Source: Arachis hypogaea
Lineage: Eukaryota > Streptophyta > Magnoliopsida > Fabales > Fabaceae
DNA length: 64,000 bases
Direction of reading: 5' to 3'
Assembly (NCBI RefSeq): GCF_003086295.3
Contig: NC_092044.1
Location: forward strand, 8,272,843 to 8,336,842
The notes under the pieces: generated by a model
What the model was told of the DNA's origin: nothing
The model's input: only the letters and a program-made list of their open reading frames with translations
The model's database searches: none
Part shown: positions 36,221-47,852 of the stretch, piece after piece
Numbering within the stretch: the stretch's first letter is position 1
How the letters are laid out: every line of letters starts with the position of its first letter
Made by a program: the position numbers and the translations under genes

Positions 36221-39200
36221 GATGATGATGATGATGATAATAATAATAATAATAATAATAAGATACAAAGCAAGAGAATATTAGTTTCAGGATAAATCAT
36301 GAAAAGGCCCACCTCTCCAAATAGTTTTCTTAGAAAATGCTACAGTCACATATACTCTCAAAATGCAAGAGTCATCCTTGTGTCTCTGTATATCCCACAG
36401 TCCCTGGTAATTAAACAAGAAATATACGTAAACTATAAATTCATTGGAAGAAGAAAATTATTAACGAAACAATTAAAACAAAGAGAGTTAAATGAAGACA
36501 AGAGACCACCAAGTAAAAACAGTGGCTCGTCATGAGAGCAAAAAGAGCAAATTTAGCATGACGTCAACAGTAGAATTCAAGCTCAATGAGCTTTTGCAAG
36601 CGAGTAGGGTCAAAATAAAACAAGTTATCTACGTTGACCTAGTAGCTCAATTATCAAGAGAAATCATTCATGCCAAATGCTTCTAATAAGTATATTGTAC
36701 TAGGGGCAAAAAGCTCATAATTTTATGATAAAGATCTAATTTTCCCAGAAAAAAATGTACCTCAACACGAAAATAATCTGCATAAGGTACATCACTGACT
36801 TCTTGTGATGTCTCTATAACCAGATGACTGAAAGAAGTAAAAAAATATGTAAAAATAAAAATAAATAAATAAGTTCTTCATATATTTCAAGTAATCAATG
36901 GAGCAACTTTATTCTTGCTCTAAAAACAAATAATAAACATCTACAAATAAGGGAAGACAAAGAATGGAAACAATAAAATGCAGTATTGAGGCAAGAGCAA
37001 TTATTTTCGCTGCCAGCATAACATAATAAACAGACAAGAAAATGTTGAGATAATGGGTCTAAAAAAGGGAAGGAGGAAGAAGGAAATTGAGTATATGTAT
37101 ATATAGGCAATTTATTGATATCAATATGATATGATGTGTTTTATGTGTGATACAAAAGAGACAGCACTAATCGCCATGTACAATAACAATAGAGTATTAA
37201 TCTTAATTAATAAGGAAATAAATCATAGAAAGACGGAGATAAGAAAACCAATCCTAAGATACACTTAAGATATTTTCCTCATTCCGACCAGATGCCAGAA
37301 TAAGAAGATGAAGCATATGCTACAGTCACTTGACTATGCTATCCAAGCCCACTTCATGGCACCAAGGAATTCCCAATAATTACATTACATTTAGCTTGAA
37401 AAAACATCTTGAAAGATATCAAAAGAATAACTGAAGAAAAAATAAAAATGGATTGATAAACAACAGTCATGGTAACAACCTGCTCCTATACACTCGAAAT
37501 TTCTGAAGCTCATGGCAGCCACCAAATTTTGCTCCTGAAAAGGAAACACAATTATGTCCACTGGCGGGTCTCCATAGGAACAGTTTGCCAAGTTTTTAAA
37601 AATCATAGGGACGCATCAAAGAACTTATTATTGCTTCACCAAAGGACATATGCTCAGGATCCTAGATTTAACAATTTATTCTATCTTATATTTAGCTTAA
37701 TTTGAATTAATAACCTCAAACTTAACTACTTAAGGCATGCACTGCTCAATCATTTTTTCCATGAAATGGAATTTTGTAACTCATCAATATGTTCATATAT
37801 TTCTCTGTGAATAAGCCCCCCATATTAGGCATTCACTTTGGCTTTTTCAAAATTTTAGTTGAACCTCCACCACTGCATAGTCAATAAAATTATCATGGAA
37901 TAACAAAACTCAGATAGAAAAGAGAAATAAAGCTGGCAGAAACATACCAAGATAAAGTTTTATTGGATGTTGAAAAGATAGTTCACGAGCATACCCAAAT
38001 TTCTCTTGAGGACGCCACAAACTACACTTGAAGTCTGAAAGGGGAAGGGGGAAAAATGAAAAAATCATCCTCGACAAAACATTATTGACAGGTATTAGTC
38101 ATCTTAAATTCTTCCCTTTAAACCATACTCACAACCAGGAAAGCATACAAAATTAAAGATGATTTTTCAAATGCAGAGGTTTCATAGTTGTTTCATGCAG
38201 GCTACCTTTATCACCACATCTTTTATGGAAAGACTCATGAAAGTTTACAGCATCATCTGAGAAAAAGTACCTAAAGAAGTCTTCAACCTTTATCTGCAGT
38301 TTGTAAATTTAAAATTTTAAAATTTCTAATAAATTTAGAAGACTAATATCACTAGAGTCAACAAGGGAAAACTTGAAAATGAAAAAATAAAATGATATTT
38401 TTTCTAATAAGAAATACCGGAAACTCAGCTTCTGCAACACACGTGTATTCTTCTGGGACTGCACATTAGAAAATAAGCTCATATCAGCTGAGTTTTTGAA
38501 AAAATATGATGGATTAATAAAACATATTATAAGTTAAACACAATAGACATTTTTCTTATCTTTTTGATAAAAGAATAATTTCATTAAGATTTAAGGAGAA
38601 GGATAATATGATACAAAAGCAAAACAAAGGATTCATCTATAAAGCATAGCTTTTCAAACCCTAAACACAATGGGAATGAAAAATGTTGTGTTGATCAATT
38701 TTGCTTAGGCAAAGTTTCCTAGGGTTATATATATATATATATAAAATATTTTTTAACTTCTCAGACCACAAATAAACAGAGGGGCTGGAGAATTTCAAAG
38801 ACGGGATCAATCAAGTCAGTTTACCAACTTCTATTTGTAAGAAACAGTAGTTTAGCAAAGAGCTTATATGGCTAATCCACTGCAGTTAACTATTTAAGTG
38901 TAACAGAGCTGTAAGACAATATAGCATACAAACTCCAATCTCATCTGCACATCAAAACTTTCCAATTGTTACAAACTTAAGGCAGGTTATTTTGTGACAA
39001 TGTATGATAAAGTATACCCTAAAAGCCTGAATCAATAGAAAAGTAAAAATTTCATTTTATTTATATTTCAACAGAACCACCCATTCTTCCAATATACTAT
39101 TAACCAGATCCATTGAACAAACAATTCTAAAATAAAAACCTTGCATCATTCTCCCACAGAACAATATCTAGAAGATTAAATGCATTCTACGAGCTTAAAT

Positions 39201-42200
39201 CCAAAATGTATACAAGTAGTGGGTATGTTCCAAACTCACTTGTTGGAGCATCAATGTCCTCCTCTTTCCAGCAGGAACTCGCAGCTGGAGAATCTTCATT
39301 CAATACAGGTTCAGCTACCTGTTTTGTACTGGATTGTTTATCTGTAACTTTCATCACTACAGGGCTATCTATAATATTTGATGGAGGTCCCATGTCGTTG
39401 ATAATATTAGTAGTAACCTTGCTCCTGATTAACACATATATAAGTAAGTCTAAATGAGTTTCCACACAAAATAATCTTATTCTAAGGTTTGGTCACTAAG
39501 ATAATGGACATACGGGTCTGCAGAAGGAGAGTCATTGTCTAATATATCAGAACTCTTGACATTTTCAGTAGCTATAAGTTCACTGTCTTGGCCGCTGCAC
39601 TCGGACATAGACTCCTGAAAAAAAAAAGAAAAAGAAAGACCACCCAATGTATAAGGGCAAGGGTACAACAAACACAGCATTAGCAAAAAAGAATTGCCGT
39701 TAAATTCCAGGGTTTTTTTTTTTTTCTACCTTAACAAACATCATAAACAATTAGATACACAGATTACTGTAGCAAAACACCTGTTCAATAACTGCTCTGG
39801 TACCATTAGCCTGCCGTAACCATCCATCATTAATAATCTTAAAAGCTTCATCACGGGATAGGAAAGATGCGAAAAAGTACTGTCAAACAGATAAGTGGAT
39901 TAAGACGGACATCAGGGCACCATCAAGCAGAAACAACAGTACGCAGCAAAAATATATTCAGATTGAATATTCAATATTGCAATGATGCATAACGACTATA
40001 ATGTTCCTCTATGTGTAAGATACCTTCCTGTTGCCAGCAAGAATCTCAATGGCATTGGGAAAGAGCCCAGCTGTCTTTGCCCTACGTACACTTGTGACTT
40101 CTGGGAATGCAATTATTCTCTGAAACATAAACCATTGACATATCCAAGATGCAGAGAAATTGTAAAACAAAAACCAAAATCTCTAGATAAGAATAAACTC
40201 AATGGAAACAATCAAGGAACGATACTTCTTTCACATAAATCATGGATTTTATTAAAAAAAAACTACAATGAAGAGATTATATATCTGGAAACAACACAGT
40301 TCAGAAAAAATACTTAGGCAAACTCTTTCAGATATTTTATTGTCCAATATGGATTTAAGTTTGTGATTTAGTCACTCTTGACAGTTCATACCCACGTGCT
40401 TTCACACAATCATTTGCAATAAAAAATATAGTACCAAAAGCAATAAATTTTCCCATTAAACTTAGATTAAGCATGGCCATTATAAACAAGCTCAGAAGGC
40501 GAAAAGATAAAAGAATATGTTAAAAATGCATTCTGTTCAGTCACTTACCTTTGTCTCAAACCCAAATATGTTCGAGTAGAAACATATAAAGTTGACAAAA
40601 AGGTACATATGACCCTACAACAAGAAATTAATAACTAATCAGAAAACCAAATGAAAAGGCAACATGACATATTGTAACTTGCTTTTAAATCATTAAACAA
40701 CAAAATGAAAAAGCTTTTGGCAGTTTAAGCAAATGAAATCCAGCAAAATGATTTTCCAATAAAAAAAGAAAATGTACATCACTCAAGTCAAGACTAATAC
40801 CATTTAACAACAAATCAAAAAATATTACCTGAATAAGTATATTTTCCTGGAGGGCACAATTAAAATCTTCAATAAGGACCTAAAATAGAAGGAGAATAAA
40901 TAAGATGTGAATTATGAAAAAGGAATGAGAAAAATCATCATATAAATATCAATTTGCTTCGTTGCTAGATGTAAGAAATGCACAGACAAGGTAAATATAT
41001 ATATTTATCCATAAGAATGTGTTCTTTTATTTTGGTTACAAAGGATGTGCAAGCATCTGTCTACAGAGAGGGGAAAGGGAGCCTTTTGGGAAATTTTGTA
41101 AGAATGACTTACTAAGAAAATGTTGAGCCAACATTATTCAAATTTTCGAGGACTGAAATTACAAAACTAAAATATGATACACTGAGTTTTAGGTAATATA
41201 ATTAGGGAAAGCACTCCCGAAAATGGTTGCTCCACAATTCAAACACTTCATTCACACGGTAAGCAGAGTGTGTAGATAAGATACACATTACAATAGAAGG
41301 ATAAGTTGGTAAGAGGAATTTCATTTCAAAACAAATCCAAAATATGTTCTACCCCAACGGCTTCAAAGAGATATCTCATTATATCATGAAAGAAAGTGGG
41401 TAAAGTATTCAATAAGGTTGGGTTGGGGAACCTCATTGATAAGGTTCTAAAAAAATTGCTTACGGGCCACCAGTCAAAAGTCTCTTATTTTGCAAAGTCG
41501 GGGCTGCTCTTGATTTGAGGCTATCCGAAATTATTGTTCTTTAGTTTTGACTTTTTTGAAGATTTGAGTGATAGTTCCTTTAGTTATACCCCACCAGGGT
41601 CCAAGGTCGTTAGAATTAGTTAACCTCTAAAGAATTTATATATTAAAAAAGGAAGCAATTGACTCAATAGTCTGAATATTACTTGAGAGTAAGGAAATGA
41701 AAGTAAAAAACCTTCATGGACGAGTGTTGATAAATAAATAGGGTGTGTAAACAATCTTATCCACCATTAATCAAGAGAAGGTCCACAATTTGCAAAATAA
41801 GAGACTTTTGACCTGGGACTTATAAGCAATTTTTTTGAGCATCTCATCAATGAGGTTTCCCAACCCGACTTCATTGAATGCTTTACCAAGAAGTGACATA
41901 AGGACATGATCATATACAAACACGTTCAGAAAAACTGCAAATTTGACTAGAATACCATTCAATTGTATTCAATTTTATGCTATAACAGTAATCAGTAAAC
42001 CAATAAGCAAAACCTTAAGAAATTAGAACAGCGAACTTGAAAAGATAGAAAATCACTTACTTCATCTGGTGGAAGACGAAACAGCTGCCGATACTCTTCA
42101 CTCTTCAACGCGTCCATAGTCTGTAACCAAAAGGATAAAGGCATGAGTTACAAAGATTGATCACAGGAATGTTGAAATTCAAAACTACCAAAAATTTACA

Positions 42201-42665
42201 CGATTTCCATAGCTAACTAAGCCAGCTTAGATTCCTAATATCAAAATCCACAGAACTCGAAATTCTCAAGACATCCGGAAAAACACATGAAAGATAATAT
42301 AGCATAATTCATTTCTACAAAATTAAATGAACAAACGAAATTCATATAAGTAATGCGCTACAGACTACACTACACACAGAAACGATTGAACCGAGTCGAA
42401 GAATCATAAATGCAGGAAGCGCCCAGCACCGACAAGATTAAAAGAGAGAGGAGGTAGGTACCTGATTTTCAGCGTCAGCAAATAGGTTCGGCGATGAATT
42501 GGAAGAATCGCTACGATCAATGACCTCGGCGGCGGGTGAGGACGATAAAAGCGACACCTCGGCGGCGGCGGAGGTTCTGGAAGGAGAAGAATCAGACGGC
42601 TGCGGCAGCGGTTCCGTCCTCACGGCAGCAGGGACGGAGGAGGTGGCAACAGCAGTGGAAGCCAT
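32479..42665 (-). CDS. VAD1: VAD1-like protein: GRAM + VASt domains, membrane anchor, C-terminal coiled coil
   Basis: Eighteen exons join in frame to about 642 residues. In gene order: 42462-42665, 42061-42120, 40829-40879, 40549-40614, 40024-40119, 39781-39879, 39514-39614, 39240-39424, 38418-38458, 38206-38293, 37948-38034, 37480-37534, 36761-36827, 36313-36403, 35572-35633, 35446-35485, 35036-35337 and 32479-32712. The N-terminus is Ser/Ala-rich and acidic. A GRAM domain spans about 78-180 (EEYRQLFRLPPDE, GHMYLFVNFICFYSNIFG). A VASt domain spans about 288-450 (CSLWRPQEKFGYARELSF, VEECREAYTTW). A hydrophobic anchor lies near 546-572 (LLIVAIFALIFFMQ...) and a coiled coil at 603-642. Arabidopsis VAD1 restrains spread of hypersensitive cell death along veins; related GRAM-VASt proteins act in sterol transport at ER contact sites. 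The last acceptor could be three bases earlier (32715). No breaks are seen. Confidence 0.9.
33015..34835 (+). mobile_element. Decayed, 5'-truncated RTE LINE in VAD1 intron 17 (antisense to the gene)
   Basis: This stretch aligns along its length with the RTE LINE at 47853-51052, from about its position 49000 to the 3' tail. A 78-residue frame at 33062-33298 matches the inter-domain region (RKTAKE; VSEARTRAYE). Further on are degraded reverse-transcriptase pieces, the CATGGTGCATGCTTTTT block upstream of the FADD site, and a tail ...GTAACCAAACCCACTAGG...GGATAAGGCCTTG. Many stops and indels are present. It accounts for most of the 2.3-kb intron 32713-35035. Confidence 0.85.
36130..36260. repeat. 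Compound AAT/GAT microsatellite in VAD1 intron 14
   Basis: (AAT)n is followed by GATAAT units, (GAT)n and (AAT)n again, about 130 bp. The reading frame through it on the minus strand (poly-Leu/Ser) is an artefact. Confidence 0.95.
41399..41887. repeat. Inverted repeat in VAD1 intron 2
   Basis: The left arm, 41399-41514 (GGTAAAGTATTCAATAAGGT ... CAGTCAAAAGTCTCTTATTT), matches the reverse complement of the right arm, 41771-41887, at roughly 80% by eye. A 256-bp loop separates them. There are no matching flanking duplications. The arms resemble a short protein-coding fragment of unknown origin, but no family is recognised. Confidence 0.7.
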
Positions 42666-44350
42666 AGAAGAAGAGAGAGAAAGGTAGATCTGAGAAAATT
42701 GAACGGAAAATGAAGGAGTGAGAAGAGGGAAATGGTGGTTGGTGGGGTTTTACGTTCTTAACTGACGGCGACGACGGAAACTAAGAAGAAACAAGAAGAA
42801 GAAACGTTGCTTGAGTCGTAGAAAGAATTTTAATTTTATAAATTGGAATTAATTAAAGATAAATAGATAATCCCATAATAATCTAACTAAAAATTCCATA
42901 ATCCATACAATTATAAATAATTAAAATAAAAAAGAAAACCCTTGGAAAACCCAAAGTAACCTATTTTTATTTAATTCCCAATTCATACTGTATCACATAA
43001 ACTATAAGTTTTAGTTTTTAAATTATATATTATTAAATTTAATAATATTAGGAAGACAAAAATGTTAAATAAGATCATTTTTAGCTGATTTTAACTAAAT
43101 TTTTTTTGTTATTAAACATTTTTATATTAAATTTTACTATCATTAACATTATAATATGTGTAAATGTTCTTCATGAAAATTTATTAATACAAGTATTCAT
43201 TTATTAAACACAAATATTATAGTTGATGTCGTTTAAATTTTAAGTTAAATCAAATCTTAAAAGAATTAAAAAAATTATTATAAAATAAATTATAATATCC
43301 GAATAATAATACTATAAATATAAAATTCTACGAATTTGGCAACTTTGAAGTAGAATTTGGCAACTTTGAGCTATGAGTCAACGTCGGTAGTTATTGGGTG
43401 AAAAGAAAGAGAAAAAGATCGTCGTTTTTCGTTGACGCTGACACCGATTAGCGTGACTTTTGTGTGTTAGAGATCCCTATCAGTAGTAGCCGTTGGGTTT
43501 ACGCATAATAATGAGAGTCACCAACAATTTGTCATTGGACCAATCTATCAATCTCAAAGCTTTTCAATTCGGCAAAACTTTGGCAAATTCTGGGTTTTTT
43601 TTAGGAACATTTACTGGAATTTTTTCTTAAATAATGTAAAAGATATATTATTTTCAAAAATAATTTTAAATAATATTAAATATTAAAATTAACCTTTTTA
43701 AAAAATTTTATATATAAACAAAAAATATTAATTATATATATTTTATATTCTAATATATATTTTATACAATAACTAATATTTTGTGTATATGTAACATAGT
43801 TAAATTTTTATATTATATTTAACAAAATTTGTTTTGTTTAATTAATTAATTTTTAAGTTAATGAATTGTATTAATAATTAATTAGTTAACTTAAACTTAT
43901 TTTTGATAAATTTGATTTACCATTACAGTTCAATCATATTATATGTGTATAAAAATTAGTTATATGTATAAAACATATTAAAATATAAAATATATATTGA
44001 AAACATATTTTACTATTAAAACCTAATATAAATACATCACAAATATAAAAAAAATTAATAATGAGAATATAAAATAACATAATTAAGTAGAATTCACACA
44101 ATTTTGACCATAACTAAGTAAACAATGATGCTACATAATCAAGTTATTTTAGACTTTTCAAGTTCAACCAAATTAATCTAATAGTTTATTAATACAATAA
44201 AAACCAGTTAAAGAAGAAAGAGAAGACTTAGAAAAAAAAACTTAACTAAATTTAATTACAAAAATATCTTATTTATTCAACATTTTTCGTAGGCCAAATC
44301 TATCCTATTTTTCAGTATTACACAATTCCAATGTATAAATATAACATATT
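42666..44350. other. VAD1 promoter/5' UTR and AT-rich spacer
   Basis: The first 120 bp upstream of the VAD1 ATG are purine-rich on the plus strand, that is, CT-rich in the sense strand, as in many plant 5' UTRs. The rest is AT-rich; a short direct duplication GAATTTGGCAACTTTGA lies at 43330-43371. No other gene is seen. Confidence 0.45.
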
Positions 44351-45414
44351 AAAGTGATAACTAAGCCTTTGAAGATGTTGACTTCGAACAAATTAGTCTT
44401 TAAAGAATAAAAATTACTAAATAAATCCTCAAAGATTGTAAATCATGGATACATTACATCTTTCCGTCAAGTGACATTGTGAAATGGAATAAATATGCTT
44501 AGTTGTCCAGTTATGTAGAGCGACGTGTCCCGTTTTTGCAAGCTTAAAATTGGAATGATGTTGTTGAGAATTGTTAGAGCCTTTCTTATATTGTGTGTTT
44601 CTTCATAACTCATCGCGGATCTCTTTTATTTACAATAAGCCCTAGTTATAGCATGTGATGAATCTGGTGACCTTTCAATTTCTGATGATGGTGAGTATGA
44701 AAGTGTCGAAGATGAGTTATACAAGCCTCACTATCTGAATTTGAAGTCGGTGATACTAATGACTAATGAGGAGGATGTCCTTGCAAGAAAAATAAGGAAG
44801 AATGATCCAAAAAGAAAGAGTATTGTTTCAAAACAAAAATGTGCAAATTGCAAGGAGTGATGTTATTAGCAGCAGCAGCAAAGGTGGAAGGAGTAATGGA
44901 GTCAAGAATATTAGGATTAGGCCTAAGGTGCACACAACACAACAACATGCCAACTCACCTCATAATGAGAAAGCTGATCATGCACAAATGGAAGTTGAAG
45001 ATGACCCTTTTGTTGAAGCATTTTAAGGAGAAATTCCTGCCCACAAGTTTAATGAGAAATTTATTTGATTATGAATTTGAGTACCTTCACATTCCTATTG
45101 CACTACGATAAAGTTTGGAAGATACTGACCTTAATGATGCTCAAATGGAAAATTTGGACAATTATAAATTGTGTACTCTTATAACTCAATTAAATTGGAG
45201 AATTTAATTGTCTTCAATATTTGAAATAATTCCAATGTGACATAGACACACACGTCAATCAGAATTAACAGTATACATAAACGATTCTGTTAACTTTTAT
45301 ATTAGAAATTGACGGAGAGAGAAACCGTGTCCAACATTTACAATTCGGTAGGTTTTATTCTTTAAGAATTAATTGGTCCAAAATCGATATCCTCAAAAAC
45401 TTAATTGTCACTTT
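44351..45414 (+). mobile_element. Decayed Mutator-like element with inverted ends and coding remnant
   Basis: The ends pair: AAAGTGATAACTAAGCCTTT at the left and AAAGTGACAATTAAGTTTTT as the reverse of the right, with further matches (TCTTTAAAGAATAAAA/TTCTTAAAGAATAAAA). Inside, 44640-45110 has coding remnants on the plus strand rich in acidic residues (DDGEYESVEDELYKPH; later NIRIRPKVHTTQQH). These resemble the variable N-terminal part of plant MULE proteins. Stops and frame shifts occur and no DDE transposase core is present. A target duplication is not evident. Confidence 0.6.
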
Positions 45415-45607
45415 ACTCAGTATAACAACATATTGCAGAGGCAACTTGTACACAAGAACTCACCATTTTGTAACAGCATAAAGTAACGTTCTTAGTAGTC
45501 ATTTCATCCACTTAAAAATGTTATAGTAATGTATAGAACAACATAGCTCTACTTCATCATAATCTTACAACTTAAAACCATATTAGACTTTTTTTTTTTC
45601 TCAATAA

Positions 45608-45914
45608 TTATTGAAATGGCTTAAACACACAATAGACAAATAAATACAAAACATTAAACACTAAAATAAAATAAAGACACCATCCACCGGTGAACATATC
45701 CGGCACCTCTTGGTAAGGCCTCGTTAAAACCTCTAAGGAGAAAACCCAGTGGGACAAAACTCCAGAGAGGAAAAAGAGTACCCAACCAATAAGATTTAAG
45801 GAAAACAAACTCGCCCCCTAAAACGTGACACACTTCTGTAGTACAAAGCCCTTCATACACACCCATCCACTCTTCATGTCTAGTTCTCACTCCCAACATT
45901 GGAGTTGAACTCAT
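45608..45914 (-). mobile_element. Retroelement-derived fragment (unclassified)
   Basis: On the minus strand a stretch reads TTTGTCCCACTGGGTTTTCT followed by CCTTAGAGGTTTTAACGAGG. I associate this block with untranslated or LTR regions of plant retrotransposons. The open frames across it (66 and 86 residues) are incidental. No ends can be placed. Confidence 0.35.
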
Positions 45915-47231
45915 ACCTAGAAAATTTTAGTTGTGTTAGTACGAATAAAATAATAAAGAAAACTTAGTAAAGGTTCAGTAAAACTATGAAACTTGATTAA
46001 TATAGCATAATGTAGTCCTCAACCTCAGGGTTCACTGCAAAAAGCATATTGATAAATTTAGTGGGTTTTATTAAAAAGAAAAATACTCTATAGGTAGCAA
46101 CATTATTAAGGATAATTGGATTTTAGACTGATACTTAGGGTGAGTTTGGATATACATAAGAATTCAAGAAAGAAAGTCTTTATGAGAAACTTTTAACAGA
46201 GTAAAATCTGTGAGATTGAGGTGGGGTTGTCAAAACAATAATGGTGAATCAATTTGCTTCAATTTCATTCACAAGTGTTTGTCTTCTCTTTCATGGCCAC
46301 TTCTTCAGCTCTACCATCCTACTGCTATGATCCACCTAATTCACCATAGAAGCATTGAGATTTCAATGGTCAAAATTAATGCTACTTTTGCCGCCAACAT
46401 TGTTTATCTTTACTGGCAGAAAATCAAACTAGAGATAGTTGTTGTTCATCAAGTATGACAACACCTCTTCTTGGAAATCTTCCATGGCAATAAATATCTC
46501 ATTCCATTTCCAACTTCCCTCACTCTCAACAAAACAGAAAAGCACTTGTGACCGAGATTTTGACTCAATGGCCGAAACCAAAATTTAGTTATTTGATTGA
46601 TTGTCATGAGAGTCAAAAGGTAACAGAACTACCATTGATACCGGAAGAATCTGGTGGAGCCTCATTGACGAGGGGATAGGTGTCTAACATAAGAGCAATA
46701 TAGAGAAGAATAACAGATTAAATCAGGAAAAAAGGGAAAACTTCCCCCAGATTAGCCGAGAATTTTCATGCCCACATATCTAAAAAAAGTTCCATATTTG
46801 TGTTTTTGTCAACCCAACATGATTCTTTTGATCTTCTAAATTTTCAACTTAGTTTAACTCCTAATTTTCTCCTAAGTAATTTGTGAATAGGCTGAGTTCA
46901 GTCATGATTCATGCCAGGATGCAATGATGTTTGTTCCATGTAAGAGATCCACCTAATGGTGGTGGTTGTTGTCGGCTTTTGACTCCTAATCAAACACATC
47001 TAAGTTGTAGGATAATTATGATTGAAAAATGATTAAGCCATGATAGAGGCGATCTTATGTTGGGATCAAATTCATAATATTGACTCCTAAGATTTAAAGA
47101 TGGAACACATATTGGCAAACAAATTACTTTAGTTAGTAGGATTTTATTGTGTCAAAGAAATGCGAAATATCAACTTTCCTTTTTCTTTCTTCCCACTAAA
47201 AAGGGTTGGGATAACTTTCATCACTCATTTT

Positions 47232-47400
47232 AGGGTTGGCAATGGAGCTCCATGAAGCGACAGAGTACCCTCCCCCACCTCCATTCTCAGAAAGAAAAAT
47301 GTCCCTCATTCCCTCCCCATCTTTGTTATGGATTCTTATTTATCAGTCTTTGCAGGTAAGGCGGATTTCCACCCAAGGATACCCGTGAGTATTAATAGAA
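47232..47400. mobile_element. Fragment of a GGGTTGGCAATGG-type hAT MITE
   Basis: It starts TAGGGTTGGCAATGGAGC, similar to the hAT-like end seen at 20108 (TAGGGGTGGCAACGGG). It continues with C-rich CCTCCCCCACC and GCGGATTTCCACCC...GGATACCCGTG blocks, as in that family. The other end is not identified. Confidence 0.4.
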
Positions 47401-47852
47401 ATTTTTTAAAAAAAATTCCCAACAAAGTAACACAAAATAATAAATAGAACATAGTACAATCCAACATAATCTAATTTAAAAGATAAAGATCCATAAACAC
47501 AACATGAAGTTAAAAAACAACATAAAACTCAATCATATCATTTCAAGGCCGAACTATTTCAAACATATAAGAATAAGATTCTTTATGGATTGTTGATTGC
47601 ACTGGTATGATAGTATTGGCTAGATGCCTATTATTATTAGAAATACTTAATGTCTTTAGACAAGAAAAGTTTTCATAGCTAAGTTACAAAAAATGACGTT
47701 TAGCATGAGGAAAACCTAGATTTGCTAAGGAATAAAAAAGAGGAAGATGCGAATTGTAATTACTAAAAAGGGTATAAGATATGTTTTTAAATTTTATTAA
47801 AATTGCTTTAATTTCTTATTTTTAGAAGATCAATAATTCAATATTATTAACT

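Larger units (their letters stand above)
45415..47844. other. Repeat-derived spacer
   Basis: No gene is supported. Two repeat remnants lie at 45608-45914 and 47232-47400. A frame at 46210-46458 shows no recognisable family. Confidence 0.4.

Noticed and set aside
36121..36312. 63-residue minus-strand poly-Leu/Ser frame
   Set aside because: Translation of the AAT/GAT microsatellite inside VAD1 intron 14.
45654..45914. 86-residue minus-strand open frame
   Set aside because: It matches a block I associate with retroelement untranslated regions, and two overlapping frames are open across it.
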